NCBI RefSeq assembly: GCF_000586555.1 | Contig: NZ_AZUC01000050.1 | Location: forward strand, 1-32,181 | Direction: 5' to 3' | Length of the DNA: 32,181 nucleotides | DNA from: Sporosarcina sp. D27 | GTDB lineage: Bacteria > Bacillota > Bacilli > Bacillales_A > Planococcaceae | In this document: positions 7,590-14,818 of the stretch, piece by piece | Position numbering within the stretch: the first letter of the stretch is position 1 | Layout: each line of letters opens with the position of its first letter | The notes under the pieces: model-generated | What the model was told of the DNA's origin: nothing | The model's database searches: none | The model's input: the letters and a program-made list of their open reading frames with translations, nothing else | Position numbers and translations under genes: made by a program

Positions 7590-8576
7590 CTATTGGACCT
7601 GACTCGTCTGAACCGGTATAGCGCCGGGATCATCATCTGAATTCTCGACAACTGAAGGCTTTTTCGACCAAATTGTAGCGAGAATCGGGCCGGAAATATT
7701 ATGCCAGATTGCCCCCCAAACACTAGGAAGTGCAGCGAGCGGACCAAAGTGAGCAGTTGCCAGTGCAACGCCAAGACCCGAATTCTGCATGCCAACTTCA
7801 ATAGAGATAGCTCTTCGATCACTTTCATTCAATCCGAGCATCAAAGCAGTCAAATAGCCAAGCAACAAGCCAAAGCCGTTATGAAGGAAAACTGCTGCAA
7901 ACACGACAAAACCGGAAGAAATGACATTGCCTGCATTGGCAGATGTAACTGCAGCCACGATAATAAGGATGGCCAAAACCGAAATAAGTGGCACAACAGA
8001 GACACTCTTCTCCACAGCTTTCGGGAAAAACTTTCGAATTAACAGACCCAGTACAATCGGAACAATAATGACTTGAACGATTGACATAAACATCGACATC
8101 GGGTCAACCGGCATCCACTGTCCCGCAAGCCATAACAGCAAAAGCGGTGTGACAATCGGTGCAAGCAGTGTAGAAAGAGAAGTCATTGCAACAGACAGTG
8201 CCAAATTCCCTTTCGCCAAATACACCATCACATTTGAAGAAGTCCCACCGGGAACACATCCAAGGAGTACCAAACCAGCAGCCAATTCTGGCGGAAGCTT
8301 AAGTACATACGCAATTGCGAACGCAACAAGCGGCATGATTACAAACTGAGCAGCGACACCTACAATGACCGGCAACGGTTTCGTCACGATAATCTTAAAG
8401 TCCACCGCTTTCAACGTCAGCCCCATTCCAAACATGACAACTCCGAGTAAAATTGAAATGTATGCTCCTAACCCTAGGAACGGTGTGGGAAATAGGAAGG
8501 CCGTGAGCGCTGCGATGATGACCCATATAGCAAAATATTTTCCTGCGAATGAACTGATTGACTCCAAAACTTTCAT
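7590..8576 (-). CDS. Bile acid:sodium symporter (BASS) family transporter
   Basis: Polytopic inner-membrane transporter of the BASS family, 328 residues with about nine to ten hydrophobic segments. Characteristic features are GMGLTLKAVDFK near the N-terminus, the PGGTSSNVMVYLAKGN loop in the middle and EVGMQNSGLGVALA in the second half, which form the crossover and ion-binding regions of the fold. Bacterial members carry various organic anions such as pantoate or keto acids; the substrate here is unknown. The start chosen is the ATG at 8576, ten bases after GAGGGGG; an upstream in-frame ATG lacks a ribosome site. It stands alone. Confidence 0.9.
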   Translation of the reverse strand: MKVLESISSFAGKYFAIWVIIAALTAFLFPTPFLGLGAYISILLGVVMFGMGLTLKAVDFKIIVTKPLPVIVGVAAQFVIMPLVAFAIAYVLKLPPELAAGLVLLGCVPGGTSSNVMVYLAKGNLALSVAMTSLSTLLAPIVTPLLLLWLAGQWMPVDPMSMFMSIVQVIIVPIVLGLLIRKFFPKAVEKSVSVVPLISVLAILIIVAAVTSANAGNVISSGFVVFAAVFLHNGFGLLLGYLTALMLGLNESDRRAISIEVGMQNSGLGVALATAHFGPLAALPSVWGAIWHNISGPILATIWSKKPSVVENSDDDPGAIPVQTSQVQ

Positions 8577-8784
8577 TTTCGTATACCCCCTCGAAATCCT
8601 CTGGACATTGTTTAAAGAAGCAGGCACTTGCTCTTGCTGATAACAGATAACCTACCGCCTTGCACTAATCCTCTTTTGCGGAAACTGATTCGACAAATAC
8701 CAAAAACAAATACTTTATCAACCAAAACGATATGTTTAATTATACACAATTATCAGAATGATACAATATATATTTCATATTGCA

Positions 8785-8862
8785 TCCATGAAGAATATAT
8801 CTAAAGAAAAAAGTGGATGGACGAAAAAAAGCTCTGCAGAACTTGTGCATTGTCTCTGCAAA
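8785..8862 (+). pseudogene. Fragment of a second chrA gene
   Basis: About 75 bases align with the intact chrA at residues 39-58. Shared runs include CATGAAGAATA and TGGATGGACGAAAAAA. In the chrA frame it reads H-E-E-Y-I, then a TAA stop, then K-W-M-D-E-K, then a one-base insertion, then S-S-A-E-L-V, with further small indels afterwards. The start, end and both catalytic domains are gone. It is non-functional and lies just upstream of the MazG-like gene's 3' end. Confidence 0.75.
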
Positions 8863-8894
8863 GCTGGAACTGATTATATGTATTAATTAGAGCG

Positions 8895-9221
8895 CTAGTT
8901 ATCCAGTACTTCAACTAGATAGATTCTCTCTGCGAATCCTCCACGTTCTTCAGATTTCTTCGCACGTAGTTTTTCTAATTTTTCTGGACTTATTCCGTGA
9001 ATAATAGCTGCAGCGTGTAACAGTTCTAACAGATCAGCTAATTCTTCTAATTTATCTACGTTATTTTTTGCTTCTAGATACTCCGCTAATTCCTCATGCA
9101 TTTTTCTTTCTACTTCTTTAAGATATTCCTCATTTGAGAGAACTTTGGTGATAGGATTCTTACCGTCTTGATATATGATTTCAGGTATAAGGTCTCTAAC
9201 TAGTTTATTGTAAGTTGGCAT
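8895..9221 (-). CDS. MazG-like / PRA-PH-like nucleotide pyrophosphohydrolase
   Basis: A small all-alpha pyrophosphohydrolase of the MazG/phosphoribosyl-ATP pyrophosphohydrolase superfamily, 108 residues. It opens with YNKLVRDLIPEII, typical of this subgroup. The metal-binding pattern is EELAEYLEA (about residues 43-51) followed by KLEELADLLELLHA (57-70), the EExxE...ExxD arrangement. It probably hydrolyses a non-canonical or phosphoribosyl nucleotide as housekeeping; no his genes are nearby. The ATG is preceded by AGAGGTG. It sits between two gene remnants, so it may be a late arrival or a lone survivor in this stretch. Confidence 0.85.
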   Translation of the reverse strand: MPTYNKLVRDLIPEIIYQDGKNPITKVLSNEEYLKEVERKMHEELAEYLEAKNNVDKLEELADLLELLHAAAIIHGISPEKLEKLRAKKSEERGGFAERIYLVEVLDN

Positions 9222-9380
9222 AAGGCACCTCTTTCGGTATTTTTCTTTTTAGTCTATCAATGTTCTTGAATTTGATGTATTCCCGATTAACCAATTTACG
9301 TTCTAGTAAATACTTAATGGTGTTAGCGATCTTTAAAGTATATTATTAGTACCTTTTTAACGTCATGTTGTCTATTGAGA

Positions 9381-9482
9381 TGGCACGATCAGTCGTTCTG
9401 GCGGAGCGTCGACAGCATCATGTCTGACTACAAGGTGAAGGAAGCCTACATCACGAGAAACCAACACGGTATGAATCTTTGA
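9381..9482 (+). pseudogene. C-terminal remnant of a YgjP-like metallopeptidase
   Basis: An open stretch of 33 codons plus stop encodes WHDQSFWRSVDSIM and ends NQHGMNL. It aligns without gaps to residues 185-217 of the intact metallopeptidase at 267-920 (NHDRSFWRRVGSIM...). The HELCH zinc motif and everything upstream of it are absent, and there is no start codon or ribosome site. The stop is followed by a reversed mepB remnant, the same arrangement as at 267-1456. Confidence 0.85.
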
Positions 9483-9530
9483 AAAAGAAGCAATTAATTC
9501 AAGGTTTTAGTTAGAATATAGGGTTAAGAC

Positions 9531-9750
9531 TTCTTGCGAGGATGGTTTCCAGAAAGATGAACTGTCCAAAAAGATCAACAGTGAATGTATTGATGACAAC
9601 AAAATCGATTCATCGTTCGAGTTGGGCTGATTATTGCTGTTTTGATCATTATCCTCGAAAGCCATAAAATGTCCTTTCTTCGTAGAAGTGATTTTAGCAA
9701 TTCAAAAAGAACGGAGTTAGCGCCTAACTGAAAGGTTCCAGGTCCTTAGT
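9531..9750 (-). pseudogene. Internal remnant of a second mepB gene
   Basis: On the minus strand this region encodes, across frameshifts, FQLGANSV, then AKITSTKKGHFMAF, then DFVVINTFT...FGQFIF. It aligns with residues 40-109 of the intact MepB (FQLGAKSV, AKITPTKKGQFVAL, DLVVINTFT...FGQFIF). At least two frame changes separate these blocks, and the N- and C-termini are missing. The nucleotide match to 1131-1365 is also direct. It is non-functional. Confidence 0.85.
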
Positions 9751-9928
9751 AAATGAATGTTTTAATACATCAAGTCACAAAAATCGACATACTATTGTCG
9801 GTATATTAAAACAATGTTAAAGTGTTGGTAGACGATTCCAAATTTGATGAAAGAATAGGTGATTTTTACTTTAATATCTATTACACAATAAGTTCGATAT
9901 GAAAATATTTATATAGGAGGAGATTTTT

Positions 9929-11599
9929 GTGAAAGGTTATAAAGATGAATGGTGGTATTCTACTCCAATGATTTTTGGACTCACTGTCTTCGGAATACTA
10001 ATTATTCCATTTCTTGCTGCAATCGTATTGATGATTATTCAGATGCAAAGGCGAGCTGAATTCTATGCACATTTAGAAAAATCCGAACAGCTATTTCAAC
10101 CAATCAAAGAAAGGGAAAAAAAGATAGAATCTCTAGCGGTTTCTTTGAAATCTTTAGAAGAAGACATTGGTAAAAATGAAATAATTTTATCAGATCAAGA
10201 AACCTATATTAATAATCTCCATGATGTAGTGAATAGCAAAGCAGAAAAAGAGAGAGATGAACTTATTGCTAGCATAGAGCTACAGAAAGAAGAAGTTATT
10301 AAAAAAGCAAAAGAAGAAGCGGAAAAAATCGTACAAGAAGCTTCAACGGATGTTGCTGATGTAATAAAGAAGTTCACGGAGTACCAGAAGAATATTGTTG
10401 ATTTGTCAGAAGAACATGGGAAGCTATCAAAAGAGGTAGAGCGCTATAAAAAGCAGGCAAGAAAATATAAATCAGATATAATAGGTTTAAAAAATTTCGA
10501 TGAGAGATTTCCAAATACAGTAAACTTTGAATTGGTAGGCAAGAAAATTGAACAGCTGGAGGAAGAGCTTGAAGAGGATCGCTTACTAGGAACCGTAATT
10601 CGCTTACACCTTCACTCTGATAACTCAAAGGAATTGCGGAAACTGTCGAATGCAACAAACAAGGAAATTCAAACGGTTTTGGAAAAATATGAAGATAGAT
10701 ACACAACCAAAGGGAACAAAACTATCTACAATCTAATGGTTATTGGCTTACAGGCTGAAATACAGATTTTACTACTGCAGTTGCGATTTAATAAACTAGA
10801 CGAATCAAAACAAGCAGTAAAAGATATTATCACAAAATACTTGTCTATTTGCGCGAACGGAAATATGAATATACTTCCAACGATAACACGTTTCTTGACA
10901 GAAATCGAACCGTTATATCTAGAGTTAATTGACATTGAATATAAATATTACATGTACAGAGAAAGAGAAAAGGAAGAACAAAGAATCATTAGAGAACAAA
11001 TGAAACAAGAAGCCGCAGAACGGAAACAGCTGGAGGAAGAACGCAAGAAACTTGAAAAAGAAGAAGAAAAATTTTCAGTGGAGATAATTAGAAACAAAAA
11101 GCTGTTAGAGGAAGAAACGGATGAGGAGAAAATTAAACAATTGGAAGAACGATTACAGGAGTTAGCTAACCAAGTGAATGAAATAGAATCTAAAAAAGAA
11201 GAAATCACTAGTTTAACTTTAGGTAAAGCAGGTTACGTCTATGTGATTTCCAACCTGGGTTCATTTGGTACTGAAATGTTTAAAATTGGGATGACAAGAA
11301 GGATGAACCCGCAGGACAGAGTAGATGAATTAGGAAGCGCATCAGTTCCATTTAAATTTGACGTACATGCAATGATTTTCAGCGACGATGCAGTCGGCTT
11401 AGAAGCTGAACTGCACAAAAGGCTAAGTTCAGAGCGAGTCAACAAGGTGAATTATCGTAAAGAATTCTTTAGAACAAATGTCAGTAGTTTACGTGAGTTA
11501 GTCGAGGAAATTGATCCTACTGTTGAATTTGTTACAACGATGTTGGCCGAAGAATATAATCAAACGCAAGCGTTGGAAGAAGCTGAGTTAGTATCATAA
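9929..11599 (+). CDS. Membrane-anchored coiled-coil protein with DUF4041-like region and T5orf172 (GIY-YIG) domain
   Basis: A 556-residue protein of unknown role. In order: a membrane segment (about 14-40), a long coiled coil (45-200), a helical DUF4041-like region (about 200-350), a very charged coiled coil (350-425), then a T5orf172/MUG113 GIY-YIG nuclease domain from 432. That domain shows YVYV (436-439), KIGMTRR (452-458), the LEAELH segment (E494, H496) and FFRT. The start is GTG, supported by AGGAGGAG at ideal spacing. DUF4041/T5orf172 proteins are common in phages and in defence-rich accessory regions, where they are suspected nucleases. Activity is not shown here. The gene is visibly more A-rich than its neighbours and follows three gene remnants, suggesting transfer. 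The assignment of the GIY-YIG domain is firmer than that of DUF4041. Confidence 0.8.
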   Translation: MKGYKDEWWYSTPMIFGLTVFGILIIPFLAAIVLMIIQMQRRAEFYAHLEKSEQLFQPIKEREKKIESLAVSLKSLEEDIGKNEIILSDQETYINNLHDVVNSKAEKERDELIASIELQKEEVIKKAKEEAEKIVQEASTDVADVIKKFTEYQKNIVDLSEEHGKLSKEVERYKKQARKYKSDIIGLKNFDERFPNTVNFELVGKKIEQLEEELEEDRLLGTVIRLHLHSDNSKELRKLSNATNKEIQTVLEKYEDRYTTKGNKTIYNLMVIGLQAEIQILLLQLRFNKLDESKQAVKDIITKYLSICANGNMNILPTITRFLTEIEPLYLELIDIEYKYYMYREREKEEQRIIREQMKQEAAERKQLEEERKKLEKEEEKFSVEIIRNKKLLEEETDEEKIKQLEERLQELANQVNEIESKKEEITSLTLGKAGYVYVISNLGSFGTEMFKIGMTRRMNPQDRVDELGSASVPFKFDVHAMIFSDDAVGLEAELHKRLSSERVNKVNYRKEFFRTNVSSLRELVEEIDPTVEFVTTMLAEEYNQTQALEEAELVS

Positions 11600-11727
11600 A
11601 ATAGAGTTTCTGTATATCAAAGCAAAAAAATATGGATTTGCAGGCATTAGTGTTCTATAAAAACTGTGTGGTGGGTGCTTATTAGGTTATACAAACTGGA
11701 CGCAATTCTGAATTGTGCTGAAGATGT

Positions 11728-11910
11728 GTGATCTACAGGTGCGTGAATAATTATTTTACATTACTGCTGACAGCGGTATTTTTATTGAATATCGGAATTT
11801 CATTTGATTTTTGGCTGCTGATTATCAGTATTGCAGTCATCGTGATAATTGTTGTACTGCTCGGTCAGATAACGGCACTGCGCCGTGCGAGCTGGGTGCA
11901 AACTGTTTGA
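11728..11910 (+). CDS. Possible small two-segment membrane protein
   Basis: A 60-codon reading frame opening with GTG, encoding two hydrophobic segments (about 9-26 and 28-47) and a short basic tail. No clear ribosome site precedes it. A strong terminator begins five bases after its stop, which argues that something transcribed ends here. It matches no family I know, and could be the tail of a decayed membrane protein. Confidence 0.35.
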   Translation: MIYRCVNNYFTLLLTAVFLLNIGISFDFWLLIISIAVIVIIVVLLGQITALRRASWVQTV

Positions 11911-11914
11911 GAGT

Positions 11915-11948
11915 AGCTCCTGTACCAAGTGTACAGGAGCTTTCTTTA
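11915..11948 (+). terminator. Intrinsic terminator before the sigma factor gene
   Basis: AGCTCCTGTAC and GTACAGGAGCT form a perfect 11-bp stem with a 5-base loop, followed by TTCTTTATTTT. It ends the unit containing the small membrane ORF. Confidence 0.8.
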
Positions 11949-12020
11949 TTTTAGTTGAGAATACTTGAGGCTTCCATTCGTTGTAGTAAGTGAGAACAGC
12001 TTTTATGGGGAGACTGGGAT

Positions 12021-12578
12021 ATGAAATCTACGGAGAAAAATTTTATCCGGCGGCTGAAACGGCATAAGGAAGATGCAATCGAATATGTCATTGACACTTA
12101 TATGCCCGTCGTCAAGGCGGTCGTGTACAAAGTGCTCGGACCGACGAACGCGGATCATGATGAATGTATCAGTGATGTGTTTCTCGCTGTGTGGGAGCGT
12201 GCCGATCAGTTCGATGGAGACGCAGCAGAGTTCAAGAAGTGGATCTGCATGGTGGCGAAGTATAAATCCATCGACTCATATCGCCGTGTGATGAAGCGTA
12301 AGGGACGTGAACGGGGAATGGAGGACCTATCGTTCATCAAGGATCATCAAGATGTTCTGCTTGAAAAAGAGGAGCAGGAGGAATTGTTACTTGCGATGAG
12401 TCAGCTGAATGAAATGGACCGAGATATTTTCACAATGAAGTTTTTTCTGGAGATGTCAAACGGGGAAATTGCCGAATCGCTACACGTCACGAAAGCGTCG
12501 GTCGATAACCGGCTGTACCGCGGGAAAAAGAAACTGTCTGCTGTCCTGAAAAACGAATGGAAGGAAGAGTGTATATGA
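12021..12578 (+). CDS. ECF-type RNA polymerase sigma factor
   Basis: A 185-residue group IV sigma-70 factor. Region 2 covers about 22-95, with the DECISDVFLAVWERADQFDG and FKKWICMVAKYKSIDSYRR segments that bind the -10 element and core polymerase. Region 4 covers about 120-175, with MDRDIFTMKFFLEMSNGEIAESLHVTKASVDNRLYRGKKKL as the helix-turn-helix. The ATG follows GGGGAG. Its TGA overlaps the next gene's ATG (ATGA), so sigma factor and membrane partner are made together. The DUF4179 partner fits a common Bacillales arrangement for signals sensed outside the cell. I could not identify an autoregulated ECF promoter upstream. Confidence 0.93.
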   Translation: MKSTEKNFIRRLKRHKEDAIEYVIDTYMPVVKAVVYKVLGPTNADHDECISDVFLAVWERADQFDGDAAEFKKWICMVAKYKSIDSYRRVMKRKGRERGMEDLSFIKDHQDVLLEKEEQEELLLAMSQLNEMDRDIFTMKFFLEMSNGEIAESLHVTKASVDNRLYRGKKKLSAVLKNEWKEECI

Positions 12579-13609
12579 AATCACTTTTTAAACGATTGAA
12601 CGAACTGAATGCGGATGGGGAAATCGAACCGTTGGACGTGTCAGATGAAGAAAAGGAAGCGATGAAGCAACAGGTACGGAAGAAAATCAATCAGCAGCGA
12701 CGTGTGCCAAAAATCTGGCGCAATATAGCGGCGGCAGCTGTCATTGGAGTTGCGTCGGTCACGACGATCGGATTCGGCTTCCCGACGCTCGCCAGTCAGA
12801 TTCCGCTCGTCAGCAATATCTTTTCCATTTTCAATGAAGAACAGGACGGCTTCTATACCGAGTATGAAGAATTCGCGACAGTCGTCAGCGAGGCGCAGAC
12901 AAGTAACGGCGTGACCATCATGATTGACAGAGCGGTGTATGACGGTAAAACTGTAACACTTACGTACTCTGTTGAAACGGAGAAAGAGCTTGGTCCGAAT
13001 AGCGGAGTGAATGCGACAATGGATATTGAAAATGCATCGGGCTCTGGAGGAACTTCTACGGCGTTACAGAAGGTCGATGACCATAAGTATGTCGGCATGG
13101 TCACTTCCACGCCCCATCTCAAATCGCCACAAGACACAGTAAAAGTGACATGGGCTCCTCAAAGCATAGACAATATGGACACGATGGAAGAATTAAAAGG
13201 CGATTGGCATTTCCAGTTTACATTGGAGGCAATCACAGGTGACGGGCAGGATGTTACCCAGTCTGTTGCAGGGGAAGGGATTGAAGTCACAATCGATACT
13301 ATACGCTTTACGGACATTTCCACCGTAATTGAGTACAGTCAGACTGTAGAGTCATTCATCGCTGATCAATGGGAGTGGGCAACGGCAGATCTGTTGATCA
13401 CGGATGATCTCGGAAACGAATATCTGTCCAACGGCAATGGTGGTTTCAGTGAGAACGGCCAGAATTACAAATGGAGCACGACCATCAAAAAAGTTGATGA
13501 GCAGGCTACTAAGTTGATCTTCACACCTGAAATTATTTTGAGCGAAGGCAGTGGCAATGGGCATGAAAAAATGAAGCTCGATCCGATAGAGGTAAAGTTG
13601 GATAAATAA
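12575..13609 (+). CDS. DUF4179 membrane protein, probable anti-sigma factor
   Basis: A 344-residue single-pass membrane protein. The charged cytoplasmic N-terminus (1-49) would contact the sigma factor, one membrane segment spans about 50-70 (NIAAAAVIGVASVTTIGFGF), and the large extracytoplasmic part starts with the DUF4179 pattern (FPTLASQIPLVSNIFSIFNEEQDGFYTEYEEFA). The outer domain is rich in beta-strand patterns and acidic residues. The start chosen is the ATG at 12575 within the ATGA overlap, preceded by AAGGAAGAG; a start six codons earlier is less well placed. The anti-sigma role follows from its pairing with the sigma factor and is not proven by motif. Confidence 0.88.
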   Translation: MKSLFKRLNELNADGEIEPLDVSDEEKEAMKQQVRKKINQQRRVPKIWRNIAAAAVIGVASVTTIGFGFPTLASQIPLVSNIFSIFNEEQDGFYTEYEEFATVVSEAQTSNGVTIMIDRAVYDGKTVTLTYSVETEKELGPNSGVNATMDIENASGSGGTSTALQKVDDHKYVGMVTSTPHLKSPQDTVKVTWAPQSIDNMDTMEELKGDWHFQFTLEAITGDGQDVTQSVAGEGIEVTIDTIRFTDISTVIEYSQTVESFIADQWEWATADLLITDDLGNEYLSNGNGGFSENGQNYKWSTTIKKVDEQATKLIFTPEIILSEGSGNGHEKMKLDPIEVKLDK

Positions 13610-13614
13610 AGCGA

Positions 13615-13651
13615 AAAGAGACATGTCTGTTTTTAGGGACATGTCTCTTTT
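13615..13651 (+). terminator. Terminator of the sigma/anti-sigma operon
   Basis: AAAGAGACATGTC and GACATGTCTCTTT form a perfect 13-bp stem with a ten-base loop and a short T-run. It begins six bases after the DUF4179 stop. Confidence 0.85.
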
Positions 13652-13710
13652 GCAAGGTAGATGCCTGCGCGTAGCAAGATTTTGACTTGCGTAGAAGAAA
13701 TATGCTGCTC

Positions 13711-14115
13711 AGGTGCATAAATAATATTCAATTTCACGGAGAAATACTAATTGTTTATCTAGAAATGGGTAATTCTGAAGAAATGTTATCGCCAACAGAT
13801 AAAGGAAAGTGCTCACGAAAAAAGATAGTGGAAAACCAATTACTATGCACTCTATTAAGGTATTTGTGCTGCTGTATGAATGGGATTTCGAGAAACATTT
13901 GTGCTCGCACTCAAGTGGACCAAATTCTTGTCCATATATATGACATTCCCCTAGCTGATAAGCTACCTGTAAAAGGTCGCATTGTTTCCGCGTGAATTAC
14001 ACGTGAAGATTTGTCAGATGTAATATTCGATGTTGTGGATGCTTCCAAAATGGTTAATAGCTTGTGGATCATAAGATTTACAGGTAGTGATGTTGAAAAT
14101 TTCAATCAATCGTAA
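13711..14115 (+). pseudogene. C-terminal remnant of a DUF4236-protein homologue
   Basis: The frame encodes LIVYLEMGNSEEMLSP...KGKCSRKK...NQLLCTLLRY, then VDQILVHIYDIPLADKLPVKGRIVSA. A TGA stop follows at 13993-13995, and the frame continues as ITREDLSDVIFDV to a TAA at 14113-14115. It aligns with residues about 222-345 of the intact protein at 15654-16712 (LSVYVELGEEEVVP, KGNLSRKK, VIINVYDRSQADEPPVKGCIAS, RRDELSGMLFEL). The N-terminal DUF4236 motif region is missing. Its last bases overlap the arr stop on the other strand. Confidence 0.8.
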
Positions 14116-14522
14116 ATGACTGCCTTTCCTTGTTCACGTAGAGTTTGTAATGCTGTCAGCATGTGGTTGATTTCATCATCGGAATGGCGTTCCCATTTGC
14201 CTAACTCGGCTATTATTTTCACCGGCGATTTAGAGCGGTATGAGCGTGTTGGGTTGCCGGGGAATCGTTTGTCCGTCACATTGGGGTCGTTTTCGAAGTG
14301 GCCAGTCGGTTCGACAATGTAAATTCGTTCTCGGGATCCCGACACGGCCAGTTCTGCACCCCATTTTGCGGCATCTAAGGTTGCGGTGAAATAGATGTGG
14401 TTGGATTTTTTGTTCTGGTAGTTTGAGTGGTGTTGCGTTACCAGAAAGTCTCCAATCTGCAATTCCGCTTTTGTGCCGTGAAAGAAAGGACCGTTCTCTG
14501 TCAAGGTTGTTTGGTTATCCAT
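14106..14522 (-). CDS. arr: Rifampin ADP-ribosyltransferase Arr
   Basis: NAD-dependent enzyme that inactivates rifamycins by ADP-ribosylation, acting in the cytoplasm. At 138 residues it has the normal length and the full family signature: FFHGTKAELQIGDFL (13-27), SNYQNKK, HIYFTATLDAAKWGAELA (42-59), RERIYIVEPTGHFENDPNVTDKRFPGNPTRSYRS (64-97). The His-Gly-Thr near the start and the IYIVEPTG strand are the NAD-binding landmarks. The ATG is preceded by GAGGAGTG. Such chromosomal arr genes occur in environmental Bacillales and are not by themselves evidence of a mobile element; no transposase or integron feature is visible here. The gene stands alone between a DUF4236 remnant and the DUF3885 gene. 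Confidence 0.93.
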   Translation of the reverse strand: MDNQTTLTENGPFFHGTKAELQIGDFLVTQHHSNYQNKKSNHIYFTATLDAAKWGAELAVSGSRERIYIVEPTGHFENDPNVTDKRFPGNPTRSYRSKSPVKIIAELGKWERHSDDEINHMLTALQTLREQGKAVIYD

Positions 14523-14611
14523 TAGACTTCACTCCTCATACTCCAAATTTGTATGTATTAGTATAAGACAGCAACTATAGAAAGAACAGTCTATAAGTGA
14601 TTTAGGGATTA

Positions 14612-14721
14612 TGGTATAATGAGAGCAAAGGGTGGCGCTGCCAAGCAGTAATTGGGCAGACCCACATACAGTATACGAGTATGATAAAGACACTTTCCAA
14701 TACATTAGAAAGTGTTTTTTT
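14612..14721 (+). ncRNA. Candidate small RNA or attenuated leader upstream of the DUF3885 gene
   Basis: TGGTATAAT (14612-14620) is an extended -10 promoter with a poor -35. About 100 bases later comes a terminator, ACACTTTC/GAAAGTGT plus T7 (14690-14721). Between them are a two-part stem (GGGT...CTGCC / GGCAG...ACCC, 14630-14663) and a second hairpin CATAC/GTATG. There is no good open frame inside. The next gene starts 97 bases after the T-run, so this is either an independent small RNA or a terminator-controlled leader. It matches no riboswitch class I recognise. Confidence 0.5.
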
Positions 14722-14818
14722 ACAATTGTATGGTGTACAAATGATGTGAGGTAGGTCATGAAAGTCGGCATCGGCAATCTTCGGCCAAGAAGCGCCCAAG
14801 GAAAGGAGCAAGAAATTC

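Noticed and set aside
13911..14105. Minus-strand 64-codon frame after arr
   Set aside because: It is the complement of the DUF4236 remnant, which has clear homology in the other direction.
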